NCBI RefSeq assembly: GCF_029603155.1
Contig: NZ_JAPMUA010000005.1
Coordinates: forward strand, 62,001 to 126,000
Direction: 5' to 3'
Source of the DNA: Galbibacter pacificus
GTDB taxonomy: Bacteria; Bacteroidota; Bacteroidia; Flavobacteriales; Flavobacteriaceae
DNA: 64,000 nucleotides
The position numbers and the translations under genes were made by a program. The notes under the pieces are model-generated. The model had not been told where the DNA came from, did not search any database, and saw only the letters and a list, made by a program, of their open reading frames with translations. This document shows, in pieces, positions 26,692 to 34,524 of this stretch. The first letter of the stretch is position 1. Each line of letters opens with the position of its first letter.

Positions 26692-27873
26692 CTATTCCAG
26701 CAAAAAATGCTCAAGAATATATTGTTTCCTAACGGGCTGGCTTATATTGTTCAATGCTTTCAGGAATAATTCTTTTGATATTTCTGATTTATTTTTTTTA
26801 TACAAACTGGCTTTGACCAATTCAAAATAATAATAGCGGCCTCTCAGCACAGGCTCTACCTTTTCAATGATTTTAATTGCTTCTTCTTCTTGGTTCAATT
26901 GCATCAGGCAATAGCATACATTTAATTGCAATATGGGAGAGTCTGTTATGTTCTGTAACAATTTGTAGCATGATGACATTTTATTCCAAAAACCTTCATC
27001 ATAATTGTTTTCCATCATATAGCTACTCACAATCAACGCCTCAATATAATATTGATTTAATTGATCTGGTTTCTCCAGATAATGAAACCCAGCATTGATA
27101 AACGATTGATTCCAAAGGCTTTTATCCTGATCAAAGAAAGAAACCATTTTGCCTTTTGCCTTTCTTGAACCAAAACGGGCGATATGAAAGGAAAATAATG
27201 ACAACAAATGCTTAATCCTAACGTCTGCATGCTGATTTTTTATGGTTTTTGTTAAAGCATACGCTTCTAGGCACACGTCGTAATTAAAAAATGATTTGGA
27301 CTCAACAGCATCGTATCCTATGTTAAACACACCATATAAAACCTCGGTTACAAGTGCTATTTCCAAAGGCTTTAAAGCCGAAAAGCTTCCGGGAAATTTT
27401 TGTCTGCCTCCCTTTTGGAGTCTTTTTCTGGTCCGCTGAATATTTTTATAGATGGCTTCTTCACCCAATAAGGTTGAAGCACTTATTTCTTTTATATGCA
27501 GACCAAATATATTTTTAAGTATAAAAAGAGTTTTTGCCTTTTTCGGGATATCGGTGGCTTTGATAATATAATAAAGTACTTCAAGCCTATAATCCTGCTG
27601 GTCGGCATCAAATTCAATATAATTTATCTGAAAAGCTTCTTTTTTTATTTGATTCAGCAAATCATTTTTAGCGACAATAAATAACCAGCCCAATTTATTT
27701 TCGGGAATACGGCCATGCTTCCATTGCCTTAAAGCTTTCAAAAAGGTATTTTGAATGGCATCCTCGATAATAGGGATATAGCTTTTCCCAAAATGATGAA
27801 GAAGGGAGGCGTACAATTTTCCATAGTATGCCCTGTAGCTCCCTTCTATATTAATTTCATCATCATGATTCAT
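26692..27873 (-). CDS. ECF sigma factor with C-terminal extension (ECF42/DUF6596 type)
   Basis: The 393-residue protein has an N-terminal sigma-70 region 2 (IIEDAIQNTFLKALRQWKHGRIPENKLGWLFIVAKNDLL) and region 4 (KIFGLHIKEI-like segment, here LKNIFGLHIKEISASTLLGEEAIYKNIQRTRKRL). About 220 residues of helical, TPR-like extension follow, as in ECF42 sigma factors. ECF42 genes sit beside DGPF/YCII proteins, as here. The start is the ATG at 27873, overlapping the YCII gene by 11 bases; a TTG at 27882 is less likely. No anti-sigma gene is present, consistent with that group. Confidence 0.88.
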   Translation of the reverse strand: MNHDDEINIEGSYRAYYGKLYASLLHHFGKSYIPIIEDAIQNTFLKALRQWKHGRIPENKLGWLFIVAKNDLLNQIKKEAFQINYIEFDADQQDYRLEVLYYIIKATDIPKKAKTLFILKNIFGLHIKEISASTLLGEEAIYKNIQRTRKRLQKGGRQKFPGSFSALKPLEIALVTEVLYGVFNIGYDAVESKSFFNYDVCLEAYALTKTIKNQHADVRIKHLLSLFSFHIARFGSRKAKGKMVSFFDQDKSLWNQSFINAGFHYLEKPDQLNQYYIEALIVSSYMMENNYDEGFWNKMSSCYKLLQNITDSPILQLNVCYCLMQLNQEEEAIKIIEKVEPVLRGRYYYFELVKASLYKKNKSEISKELFLKALNNISQPVRKQYILEHFLLE

Positions 27874-28210
27874 AATCGGCAATGGGTCTTATTTCTGTTG
27901 TTCCGCCCCATAAATGGCCGGGGCATTCCATGGCAATTGCCAGCATTTCTTTTTTGCTTGCTGCTTGCAATAAATAATATCCTCCAATTATTTCCTTTGT
28001 TTCAAGAAAGGGACCGTCTTTAATAATACATTCTTTTCCCATAATAAAAGTAGCCGTGGATTCTAAACCATCTCCCGATATAAAATTCCCGTCTGACTTT
28101 AACTTTTCGACCCAGGCAAAATGGGCATTAATAAGTTCTTCCATTTCTTTAGGAGACAGTTTCTCCATTGTTTGCATGTCTTCATGCAGGAGCAATAAAA
28201 ATTTTTTCAT
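27863..28210 (-). CDS. YCII-related DGPF-domain protein
   Basis: A 115-residue protein carrying the signature DGPFLETKEIIGGYYLLQA (the DGPF motif) and a P-GHLWG C-terminal segment. DGPF proteins are the standard partners of ECF42 sigma factors, but their biochemical role is unknown. It is the first gene of a two-gene operon and its end overlaps the sigma start by 11 bases. Confidence 0.88.
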   Translation of the reverse strand: MKKFLLLLHEDMQTMEKLSPKEMEELINAHFAWVEKLKSDGNFISGDGLESTATFIMGKECIIKDGPFLETKEIIGGYYLLQAASKKEMLAIAMECPGHLWGGTTEIRPIADYES

Positions 28211-28467
28211 GACTTAACGTGTTTATTATAAAGACATTTTTCTTCTTCCTTTTTGGACATTCTTTTGAAAAAATTTCAAGAAAAAGTAATCAACCTACTA
28301 AATTTACATATTATTCTGTTACAACTATTTAGAACCGTCAGCATCAAGTTTTAAAAGCAAATAATTGGATTCGGCATAAAAATTTCATCAAAAACAATAA
28401 AAAAACGAAATCGGTTAAAATATTTTCCTTTCTCAACCGACTATATAGTATAACGCATCCCAACTTA

Positions 28468-29022
28468 ATGAACCAAAAAGAGAAAAATAGTTTTATAAAA
28501 CGTGTATCTGCTTCCGAAGAGGGAAAGTTGATATACTTTTTAAAACAATGGATTACCAATGGAGAGGATGCCAAGGATATAGTGCAGGATGTGTTTTACA
28601 ATTTAATACTAGGTTTTGAAGAGATAAAAGACCTGGACAAAATTACCTCGTGGCTGTACAGCACGGCAAGGTTTAAAGCAATTGATTTTATAAGGAAAAA
28701 AAAGCCTACCGTAGCTTCGGACCTGATTAAAAACGATGAGGACGACAACGAGATTTTTGAATGGATCCAAAAGCATACTCCGGCCGATCAAGTTGATGAG
28801 TTATGGAAAGAAGAAGTGTACAACGTACTCGAAAACACCTTGGAAACCCTACCCGAAGAACAAAGGGACGCCTTTGTACTTTACGAGCTTGAAGGCTTTT
28901 CCATGGCACAGATTGCCGAACTAAAAGAAACATCGGTTAACACCATTTTGTCGCGCAAACGATATGCCGTTTCCCGATTAAAAATAGCATTGCAGAAATT
29001 GTATAACGAATTAAATGACTAA
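28468..29022 (+). CDS. ECF-type RNA polymerase sigma factor
   Basis: The 184-residue sigma factor has region 2 (NGEDAKDIVQDVFYNLILGFEEIKDLDKITSWLYSTARFKAIDFIRKKK) and region 4 (LPEEQRDAFVLYELEGFSMAQIAELKETSVNTILSRKRYAVSRL). It is divergent from the ECF42 operon and followed at four bases by a small membrane protein and then a small HMA-like protein. No classic anti-sigma is seen; the membrane protein is the candidate. Confidence 0.9.
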   Translation: MNQKEKNSFIKRVSASEEGKLIYFLKQWITNGEDAKDIVQDVFYNLILGFEEIKDLDKITSWLYSTARFKAIDFIRKKKPTVASDLIKNDEDDNEIFEWIQKHTPADQVDELWKEEVYNVLENTLETLPEEQRDAFVLYELEGFSMAQIAELKETSVNTILSRKRYAVSRLKIALQKLYNELND

Positions 29023-29026
29023 GCAT

Positions 29027-29335
29027 ATGAAAGGATTAAAAATTATTGGATTTATATTTTTTAAAGTAGCCGTAATTGCACTGTATGTTTTTATAGTGAT
29101 GCTGTTATGGAACTGGCTCATGCCAACTATTTTTGGAATTACAACCCTAACTTTTTGGCAGACCTTGGGCGTATTGCTCTTGTGCAAGCTCCTGTTTTTA
29201 GGAAGTGGCTGGGGAGGATACCGTGGCAGGTTTAGGGGAAAACGGGGAAGGCCCGCGGGAAAACCCTGGGAAAACGGGTTAAAACAACGATTAAAGGAAA
29301 GATGTAAAAACCATAAAACCAACAATGATGAATAA
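29027..29335 (+). CDS. Small membrane protein with basic tail, sigma-operon member
   Basis: A 102-residue protein with two hydrophobic spans (about 5-30 and 45-63), then a tail rich in Gly, Arg and Lys (GGYRGRFRGKRGRPAGKPW). It starts at the ATG at 29027, four bases after the sigma stop; an in-frame ATG at 29015 would overlap the sigma gene by eight bases. It has no anti-sigma domain I recognise, but its place directly after an ECF gene suggests a regulatory or effector link. Confidence 0.7.
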   Translation: MKGLKIIGFIFFKVAVIALYVFIVMLLWNWLMPTIFGITTLTFWQTLGVLLLCKLLFLGSGWGGYRGRFRGKRGRPAGKPWENGLKQRLKERCKNHKTNNDE

Positions 29336-29558
29336 AAGAACCGCACTGGAAATATTGGTCTTTGCCACCAATATTTTTTCTACCGAACAAATAAACAAGG
29401 TACTGGAAAAGCTATTGACGCATCCCGGTGTTAAACAAGCAAATTTCGACCTGGAAGACATTGACAAGATATTAAGGGTAGTATCTTGCGGCATTACAGA
29501 AAGGGAAGTTGAAGAAGTATTACAAAACCAGAACATACATTGTTTGGCGCTGGCTTAA
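29325..29558 (+). CDS. Small HMA-like protein lacking the metal-binding cysteines
   Basis: The 77-residue product has the beta-alpha-beta outline of a heavy-metal-associated fold (LEILVFATNIFSTEQINKVLEKLLTHPGVKQANFDLEDIDKILRVVS...EVEEVLQNQNIHCLAL), but no CxxC where metal would bind. It overlaps the membrane-protein gene by 11 bases, giving a three-gene operon with the sigma factor. The HMA resemblance is inferred from pattern only. Confidence 0.65.
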   Translation: MMNKRTALEILVFATNIFSTEQINKVLEKLLTHPGVKQANFDLEDIDKILRVVSCGITEREVEEVLQNQNIHCLALA

Positions 29559-29573
29559 AATTAGCATGCATTA

Positions 29574-30008
29574 CTAGGCCCTATTTTTAAAAGGAACTAT
29601 TACACCTTTTTCCAGATAGTTTTTGAGCCCATTTAAAAGCATGGCCCAACAAAACGAAGAAATACGAAAATGTTTATTGTCGGTTTTCCACATACGATGC
29701 ATAAAGCTAAGTAATACTTTTCCCTTTTCTTCTGCCAGTTTAAAATCCAAAACGGTACCGTTCCAGTCCAGATCGGCCTGTGTTATTGTTATTTCTAATG
29801 ATTTAGCAGGAATGCAGGCCGTTACTTCACCGAACCAATTGTCTTCTTCTGAGAAATAAAAATTATACACTTCGCCCATTTTGGGAGTTCCCGTACATTT
29901 TTTTGTCCACCAATTATTTAATTGATCTGGTTGCGATATGCCTTTAAAAACATTTTTGGCAGAAGTATTTATATACAGGTCGTGATATATACAATAATTT
30001 TGGCTCAT
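29574..30008 (-). CDS. SRPBCC/AHSA1-like domain protein
   Basis: A 144-residue protein of the START/SRPBCC superfamily. ISTSAKNVFKGISQPDQLNNWWTKKCTGTP-like N-terminus (here INTSAKNVFKGI...LNNWWTKKC), the central FYFSEEDNWFGEVTAC strand and the C-terminal helix FCWAMLLNGLKNYLEKG match the AHSA1 group, which binds hydrophobic ligands. The ligand is unknown. It is convergent with the HMA-like gene. Confidence 0.82.
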   Translation of the reverse strand: MSQNYCIYHDLYINTSAKNVFKGISQPDQLNNWWTKKCTGTPKMGEVYNFYFSEEDNWFGEVTACIPAKSLEITITQADLDWNGTVLDFKLAEEKGKVLLSFMHRMWKTDNKHFRISSFCWAMLLNGLKNYLEKGVIVPFKNRA

Positions 30009-30053
30009 TAAAATTTATTTCTCCTAAAATACAATATTTCAATTTATTATATA

Positions 30054-30085
30054 AAAAATCGCCACGGAAATCCGTGGCGATTTTT
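30054..30085 (-). terminator. Rho-independent terminator after hsp20
   Basis: AAAAATCGCCACGGA (30054-30068) pairs perfectly with TCCGTGGCGATTTTT (30071-30085). With A and T runs on both sides it can act on either strand. It lies 48 bases beyond the hsp20 stop, ahead of the SRPBCC gene. Confidence 0.88.
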
Positions 30086-30132
30086 AACTAACTAACCAAA
30101 CTTAACATTATGAAAAACTAATCATTCTATCG

Positions 30133-30570
30133 TTATGCTATCTCGATAAGCCTTTTTGGTTTTGGCAAGGCTTCTTCTTTTTTTGGCAATGCCAATACAA
30201 GCACGCCATCTTCGTAGGTAGCATTTATTTTATCGCTGTCTACAGTTTCCGGAAGTGTAAAAATTCTTTTAAAAGAGGTATAGCTAAATTCCTTACGGGA
30301 ATACCTAGCGTTTTCCTTTGAGTCTTTCTCTTCGGACTCCTTTTTAACATCCGCAGAAACGGTTAAAATATTTTTGTCTATTTCTACGTTAAAATCTTCC
30401 TTCTTCATTCCCGGAGCGGCAACTTCAAGCGAAAACTTATTGTCTTCCTCTTTAATGTTTACGGCCGGTACAGAAGATGAAAAATTTTCAATTCCGCCAA
30501 ACCAATCTGGTTTTAACACTTCATCAAAAAAACTTGGAAACAAACTGTTATTTCTTCTTACTAAGCTCAT
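30133..30570 (-). CDS. Hsp20/alpha-crystallin small heat-shock protein
   Basis: The 145-residue chaperone has the alpha-crystallin domain from about residue 38: VNIKEEDNKFSLEVAAPGMKKEDFNVEIDKNILTVSA, FKRIFTLPETVDSDKINATYEDGVLVLALPKKEE and the terminal IEIA. It holds unfolding proteins in a refoldable state. The start is an ATG. Two TGAC-N5-GTC(A/T) palindromes lie upstream (30653-30697), suggesting stress control. Confidence 0.95.
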   Translation of the reverse strand: MSLVRRNNSLFPSFFDEVLKPDWFGGIENFSSSVPAVNIKEEDNKFSLEVAAPGMKKEDFNVEIDKNILTVSADVKKESEEKDSKENARYSRKEFSYTSFKRIFTLPETVDSDKINATYEDGVLVLALPKKEEALPKPKRLIEIA

Positions 30571-30652
30571 TGTTTATATTTTTTTAGTTAAACTTTAATT
30601 TTAATAATTGTACAAACTGCTATAGTCAAATTTAATTCCAATTCACCTTTAC

Positions 30653-30697
30653 TGACTTTTTGTCATTTATCAAGATATAATTACTGACATTTAGTCT
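30653..30697. promoter_or_regulatory. Paired TGAC-N5-GTCA palindromes upstream of hsp20
   Basis: TGACTTTTTGTCA (30653-30665) and the near-match TGACATTTAGTCT (30685-30697) are spaced 32 bp apart, about three helical turns. A TAAATTTG -7-like box for hsp20 is at 30627-30634 (minus strand), so the first palindrome occupies roughly its -33 zone. The sites could serve hsp20, the divergent DUF2254 gene, or both. Confidence 0.5.
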
Positions 30698-30789
30698 TGA
30701 TTTGTATGTTTTTAAGTTTAAAATGAAGCTAAAAATGGCAGAAACCTAGAAAGTATTATATTTAGATACGCCATAAAATATGCTCCTAC

Positions 30790-32091
30790 ATGAAAATTAT
30801 ACTTCGAAAACTTAAAACCTTTTTTACGAACATAGAAAATCAAATTGCCTTTTACCCATCGATTATTGCTGTTTTGGGAGTGCTTTTTGCGTTTATAATG
30901 ATCTATCTGGAAAATTTAGGGGCTTCGAAGTACTTTAGGAATAACATCCCTCTTTTAGTTCTAGATAATGCCGATACCGCACGCGCGCTTTTGGGCGTAT
31001 TTATCGGGGGGCTTATATCGTTAATGGTTTTTAGCTTTTCAATGGTTATGGTATTGCTCAACCAAGCTTCAAACAGTTTTTCTCCACGTATTTTACCGGG
31101 ACTAATTTCCAACCGGAGGCATCAATTGGTACTTGGGCTGTATATTGCCACGCTGCTTTATTGTATTTTTATATTGGTATCTATAGAACCTACCGCCGAC
31201 AAGGATAAAATACCGGGCTTTTCCGTTTTGATAAGCATTTTTTTAACCGTGTTCTGCCTGGCCGCATTTGTATATTTTATCCATTCGATATCGCAGTCCA
31301 TACAGATAAACAATATCCTAGAAAACATTTACGATTCTTCAAAGTCGAGGCTTAATAAACTAATAGATGCTCAAAATGGCAATCCGGTTGTTTTTCCCGA
31401 AACAGAACAATGGAAAAAGTACAACTCCAACCGCTCCGGGTATTTGCAAACAATAGCCATGGATGCGCTTATAGAAATTGCAAGTGAACATAAAACAAAA
31501 TTTAAAATACTGGTTGCCAAAGGAAATTTTATACTGGACGGGGTGCCCTTGCTCTTATCTGAAAAAGAGTTGGACGAAAAGGTTGCCAAGGAAGCTTTAA
31601 GTACTTTTATATTTGCAAAAGGGGAACTGATACACAACAATTATGTCCTGGCCTTTAAGCAAATAACCGAGATAACCGTAAAAGCTATGTCGCCGGGAAT
31701 TAACGATCCGGGTACCGCCCTTAACGCCATTGATTACTTAACAGAATTGTTGGCATTGAGAATGTTAAAAAAAGATACAAACATTTACACCAAAGACGAC
31801 ACCCCCATTGTTTACGAAACATCCATAAGTTTTAAGGAACTACTGTACAACGTTATGGCATCAATTAGGTTGTATTGCAAGCACGACATTATTATTATAC
31901 AGAAATTAATGGTTATGTTTAAATACCTACAATACCAACATTGTGTAGATAAAAGTTATAAAGAAAGTATTGTGCATGAAATAAAAACACTTGCCAGGGA
32001 AGCCAGTTCAAGCTTGAGCAATCAAAGCGATAAGGATGTATTGAACAACTATTTAAAAGGCTTCGATATTAATTTAGGCAATGGCAGCTAG
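30790..32091 (+). CDS. DUF2254 membrane protein
   Basis: A 433-residue protein with four N-terminal hydrophobic spans (to about residue 170) and a soluble C-terminal domain. The segments ARALLGVFIGGLISLMVFSFSMVMVLLNQASNSFSPRIL and ITVKAMSPGINDPGTALNAIDYL are the hallmarks of DUF2254. Function is unknown. It starts at an ATG, is divergent from hsp20, and its last four bases overlap the convergent TerB-like gene. Confidence 0.9.
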   Translation: MKIILRKLKTFFTNIENQIAFYPSIIAVLGVLFAFIMIYLENLGASKYFRNNIPLLVLDNADTARALLGVFIGGLISLMVFSFSMVMVLLNQASNSFSPRILPGLISNRRHQLVLGLYIATLLYCIFILVSIEPTADKDKIPGFSVLISIFLTVFCLAAFVYFIHSISQSIQINNILENIYDSSKSRLNKLIDAQNGNPVVFPETEQWKKYNSNRSGYLQTIAMDALIEIASEHKTKFKILVAKGNFILDGVPLLLSEKELDEKVAKEALSTFIFAKGELIHNNYVLAFKQITEITVKAMSPGINDPGTALNAIDYLTELLALRMLKKDTNIYTKDDTPIVYETSISFKELLYNVMASIRLYCKHDIIIIQKLMVMFKYLQYQHCVDKSYKESIVHEIKTLAREASSSLSNQSDKDVLNNYLKGFDINLGNGS

Positions 32092-32492
32092 TTGTAATAT
32101 GTTTTAAATATAGCTACCAAAATTTCTGGTGGCACTACCCTGTCCGGATAATTTTCCATTACTTTTAACACCCTGTCCATGGCAAATGGGCTCAATCCCA
32201 TGCGCAGGCCGAATTCTTTTAATTTCTGTACTTCTTTGGAATGTTGATCCTTATCTATATTCATCAACAACACCAATCGGTGAAACTGCAAAATCCGCTC
32301 AGATTCAGGAGTTGGAGGTATGTACGGGGCATGGTTTTTCTCGAACAACGCGTCAAGGTCTTCTTTTGCAATGTTCATATGTTTAGCAATTGCATAAATA
32401 AAATCGTATTCCCGGTCGTTGATGGAATGGTCTGCTTGGATAAGGGCAATCATTTCAGACAATAGGCTAAGCTTTTGTTCTTTTTCACTCAT
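32088..32492 (-). CDS. TerB-like domain protein
   Basis: This 134-residue helical protein has the TerB-type pattern LLSEMIALIQADHSINDREYDFIYAIAKHMNIAKEDL in its first half, with paired acidic residues after the first helix. TerB domains are linked to tellurite resistance and membrane-associated stress complexes, but no other ter genes are present. The ATG at 32492 (MSEKEQK) is chosen over a GTG ten codons upstream. It is convergent with the DUF2254 gene. Confidence 0.7.
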   Translation of the reverse strand: MSEKEQKLSLLSEMIALIQADHSINDREYDFIYAIAKHMNIAKEDLDALFEKNHAPYIPPTPESERILQFHRLVLLMNIDKDQHSKEVQKLKEFGLRMGLSPFAMDRVLKVMENYPDRVVPPEILVAIFKTYYN

Positions 32493-32664
32493 TGTATTGG
32501 GGCATTTCAATGGTTTTTTCACTACTAAAATATATAATTCTGTTTTTCAATAGTTAAACTTTTCTAATTTTTCGACAAGAAACATTCACAAATGCCCGAA
32601 ATAATAATTAAAAAGAGTATATTGCAGCATTAAAACTATTACCCTATAGAATTAATAGACTTTT

Positions 32665-33351
32665 ATGATTGTAACAGAAAAAAGAGTATTCACCCAAGAG
32701 GAAATAAAAGCACTTAATAAAAAGTACAAGAACTTAAACATTCACGAAAGGATTGCCGAACTGTATAACGACTTTGACCAAAGTGAAGTTATGCTAACAA
32801 GCTCTTTTGCAGCTACTTCTGCTTTTCTATTGCATCTTTTTTCAAACATACACAAACAACAAAAAGTATATTTTATAGACACGGGTTTTCATTTCCCGGA
32901 AACCTTAGATTACAAAAAAAGACTTACCAAGTTATATGGACTAAACGTTTCTTCCATAAGTGCCATAAAGGAAGAATACGAATTTACGGTACAAGACGAA
33001 ACTTATAAAAAGAACCCTGAATTTTGTTGTAGCATCAATAAGGTAAAGCCATTGGACATCATAAAAAAGAAATTCAATGTTTGGGTGTCCGGTTTAATGG
33101 AATGGCAAAGCGACCATAGGGCAACACTGGATATTTTTGAAATGCGTGGTGAAATTTTAAAGTTTTACCCTTTATTGGATGTTTCCAAACAACAGAGGGA
33201 TGCTTTTATTGAAGAACACCAGCTCCCTTTTCATCCACTGGTAGCAAAAGGCTACAACTCTATAGGCTGTAAGCATTGTACGGTTCCAGGCGAGGACAGG
33301 AGTGGCCGCTGGAACAATAGTCCGAAAACAGAGTGCGGGCTACATCTTTAA
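32665..33351 (+). CDS. cysH: Adenylyl-sulfate (APS/PAPS) reductase
   Basis: The 228-residue enzyme reduces activated sulfate to sulfite. VMLTSSFAATSAFLLHL is the nucleotide-binding loop region, FCCSINKVKPLD and GCKHCTVPGEDRSGRW give the CC...CxxC cysteines that ligate a 4Fe-4S cluster in APS-type reductases, and KTECGLHL is the conserved catalytic-Cys tail. The cluster cysteines favour APS over PAPS as substrate. No other sulfate-assimilation gene is adjacent. Confidence 0.92.
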   Translation: MIVTEKRVFTQEEIKALNKKYKNLNIHERIAELYNDFDQSEVMLTSSFAATSAFLLHLFSNIHKQQKVYFIDTGFHFPETLDYKKRLTKLYGLNVSSISAIKEEYEFTVQDETYKKNPEFCCSINKVKPLDIIKKKFNVWVSGLMEWQSDHRATLDIFEMRGEILKFYPLLDVSKQQRDAFIEEHQLPFHPLVAKGYNSIGCKHCTVPGEDRSGRWNNSPKTECGLHL

Positions 33352-33502
33352 AAAGCATGATTTTTTTAGAATCCTTAACTTTTATTGCCTTAACAGCCTA
33401 ATTCTATAACATCATTTAAGACAAAGTTGGCTTTCATTTATGATATTTTGATTTATAATATACTGACCTTTAATATATTATTAATCACTAAAAAAATACA
33501 TC

Positions 33503-33688
33503 ATGAATACTGAAGAATTAAAGGGTAAATGGAACCAGATTAAAGGAAAAATTAAACAGAAATACGGTGACCTTACCGACGACGACTTGACCTTTGCCGA
33601 AGGAAAGTTTGACGAAATGTTGGGTAGGGTACAAGAAAAGACCGGAAAGACCAAGGAAGAGCTTAGGGAAGAAATTGCTAGATTATAG
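33503..33688 (+). CDS. CsbD-family stress protein
   Basis: A 61-residue protein with the full CsbD pattern: ELKGKWNQIKGKIKQKYGDLTDDDLTFAEGKFDEMLGRVQEKTGKTKEELREEI. CsbD proteins are small general-stress proteins of unknown mechanism. The short gene has its own hairpin terminator immediately downstream. Confidence 0.93.
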   Translation: MNTEELKGKWNQIKGKIKQKYGDLTDDDLTFAEGKFDEMLGRVQEKTGKTKEELREEIARL

Positions 33689-33694
33689 AAACTC

Positions 33695-33726
33695 AAGAGG
33701 CGGCCAATTGGCCGCCTCTTCTTCTT
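33695..33726 (+). terminator. Rho-independent terminator after csbD-like gene
   Basis: AAGAGGCGGCC and GGCCGCCTCTT form a perfect 11-bp stem (33695-33705, 33710-33720) with an AATT loop, followed by CTTCTTTT. It begins seven bases after the stop codon and also lies at the 3' end of the convergent secreted protein. Confidence 0.9.
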
Positions 33727-33739
33727 TTAAAACCCTGCG

Positions 33740-34075
33740 TTACTTGGCAACAATCCTTACATCTACCACATACTCCTCTCCTTTTTTAAGGGTATCGCCT
33801 TCAACTTTTTTATAGTTCATCCTACTTTTAATATATTCTTCTACGATATCATTTTCAGCTTTCACGGTAAGCACCACGATTTCTCCTTCCAGATTAACCA
33901 TAAAGCGCACATTGGCTAGTATGTCGTCTTCGGTTACCTTAAAGGCTGGCGTACCTAAAATAGTCGATAATTGTTTAACAACTGTTTTTCCTACTGGTTT
34001 TGGATCGTTGTTGGCCGCCAATACATTGGTTGCTATTAGCATGACCATTACTGCAAATAATTTTACGTTTTTCAT
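33740..34075 (-). CDS. Small secreted hypothetical protein
   Basis: A 111-residue protein with a clear signal peptide (MKNVKLFAVMVMLIATNVLAA). The mature part has KQLSTILGTPAFKVTEDDILANVRFMVNLEGEIVVLTVKAENDIVEEYIKSRMNYKKV. This resembles the beta-alpha-beta TonB C-terminal-like small periplasmic proteins of flavobacteria, but I would not assign a family. It has no lipobox. Confidence 0.75.
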   Translation of the reverse strand: MKNVKLFAVMVMLIATNVLAANNDPKPVGKTVVKQLSTILGTPAFKVTEDDILANVRFMVNLEGEIVVLTVKAENDIVEEYIKSRMNYKKVEGDTLKKGEEYVVDVRIVAK

Positions 34076-34524
34076 AATGTTCTTTTTTTGATTATTGATT
34101 ATGGGTCAAAATTAACTACAAAAACATTTACAAAAAACTGAATATTAATTAGTTAACCAATTTTTAAAAGAGATAACAATTGCTTAATAATTCAAGAATT
34201 ACATATCATAAACGACCCAATTTATGCCAAGCCTTTATACAATACGTGCGGGAAAGTATTTACTATTTTATAAGAATAAAAAGCTTGTTATGAATTTATC
34301 AATTTTATTCGTTTTATTCAAAAAGAAAAAATATACAGAAAGTAAAAACGTAAATAGTTTATACTAAAAAGATGCTCTGTTAGAAAAATCATCAATTTTA
34401 GACAAAACGGGCTATTGTGCTAACATTAAATTTACATAGCAACTATATACCTAGATGAGTTTACATCGCAAAACAAAAAATCCCGGCATTGCCGGGATTT
34501 AAGAATCAATATAAATACAATTAA
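34076..34524. other. Gene-free stretch upstream of the secreted protein
   Basis: Very AT-rich. A TAATTTTG -7-like box for the minus-strand secreted protein lies at 34107-34114. A 47-codon frame at 34224-34367 is Lys-rich and not credible as a gene. The sucC terminator is at the right end. Nothing else is recognised. Confidence 0.6.
34475..34500 (-). terminator. Rho-independent terminator after sucC
   Basis: AAATCCCGGC and GCCGGGATTT form a tight stem around ATT (34478-34500). On the minus strand it is followed by a run of six T residues. It starts 24 bases beyond the sucC stop. Confidence 0.88.

Noticed and set aside
28382..28440. Imperfect TCGGTT...AACCGA inverted repeat upstream of the second sigma gene
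   Set aside because: Short arms and a long AT-rich loop; not distinguishable from chance without comparison to relatives.
34224..34367. 47-codon frame in the AT-rich spacer
   Set aside because: It is Lys-rich with no domain, no promoter and skewed composition as in plain AT-rich DNA; no support as a gene.
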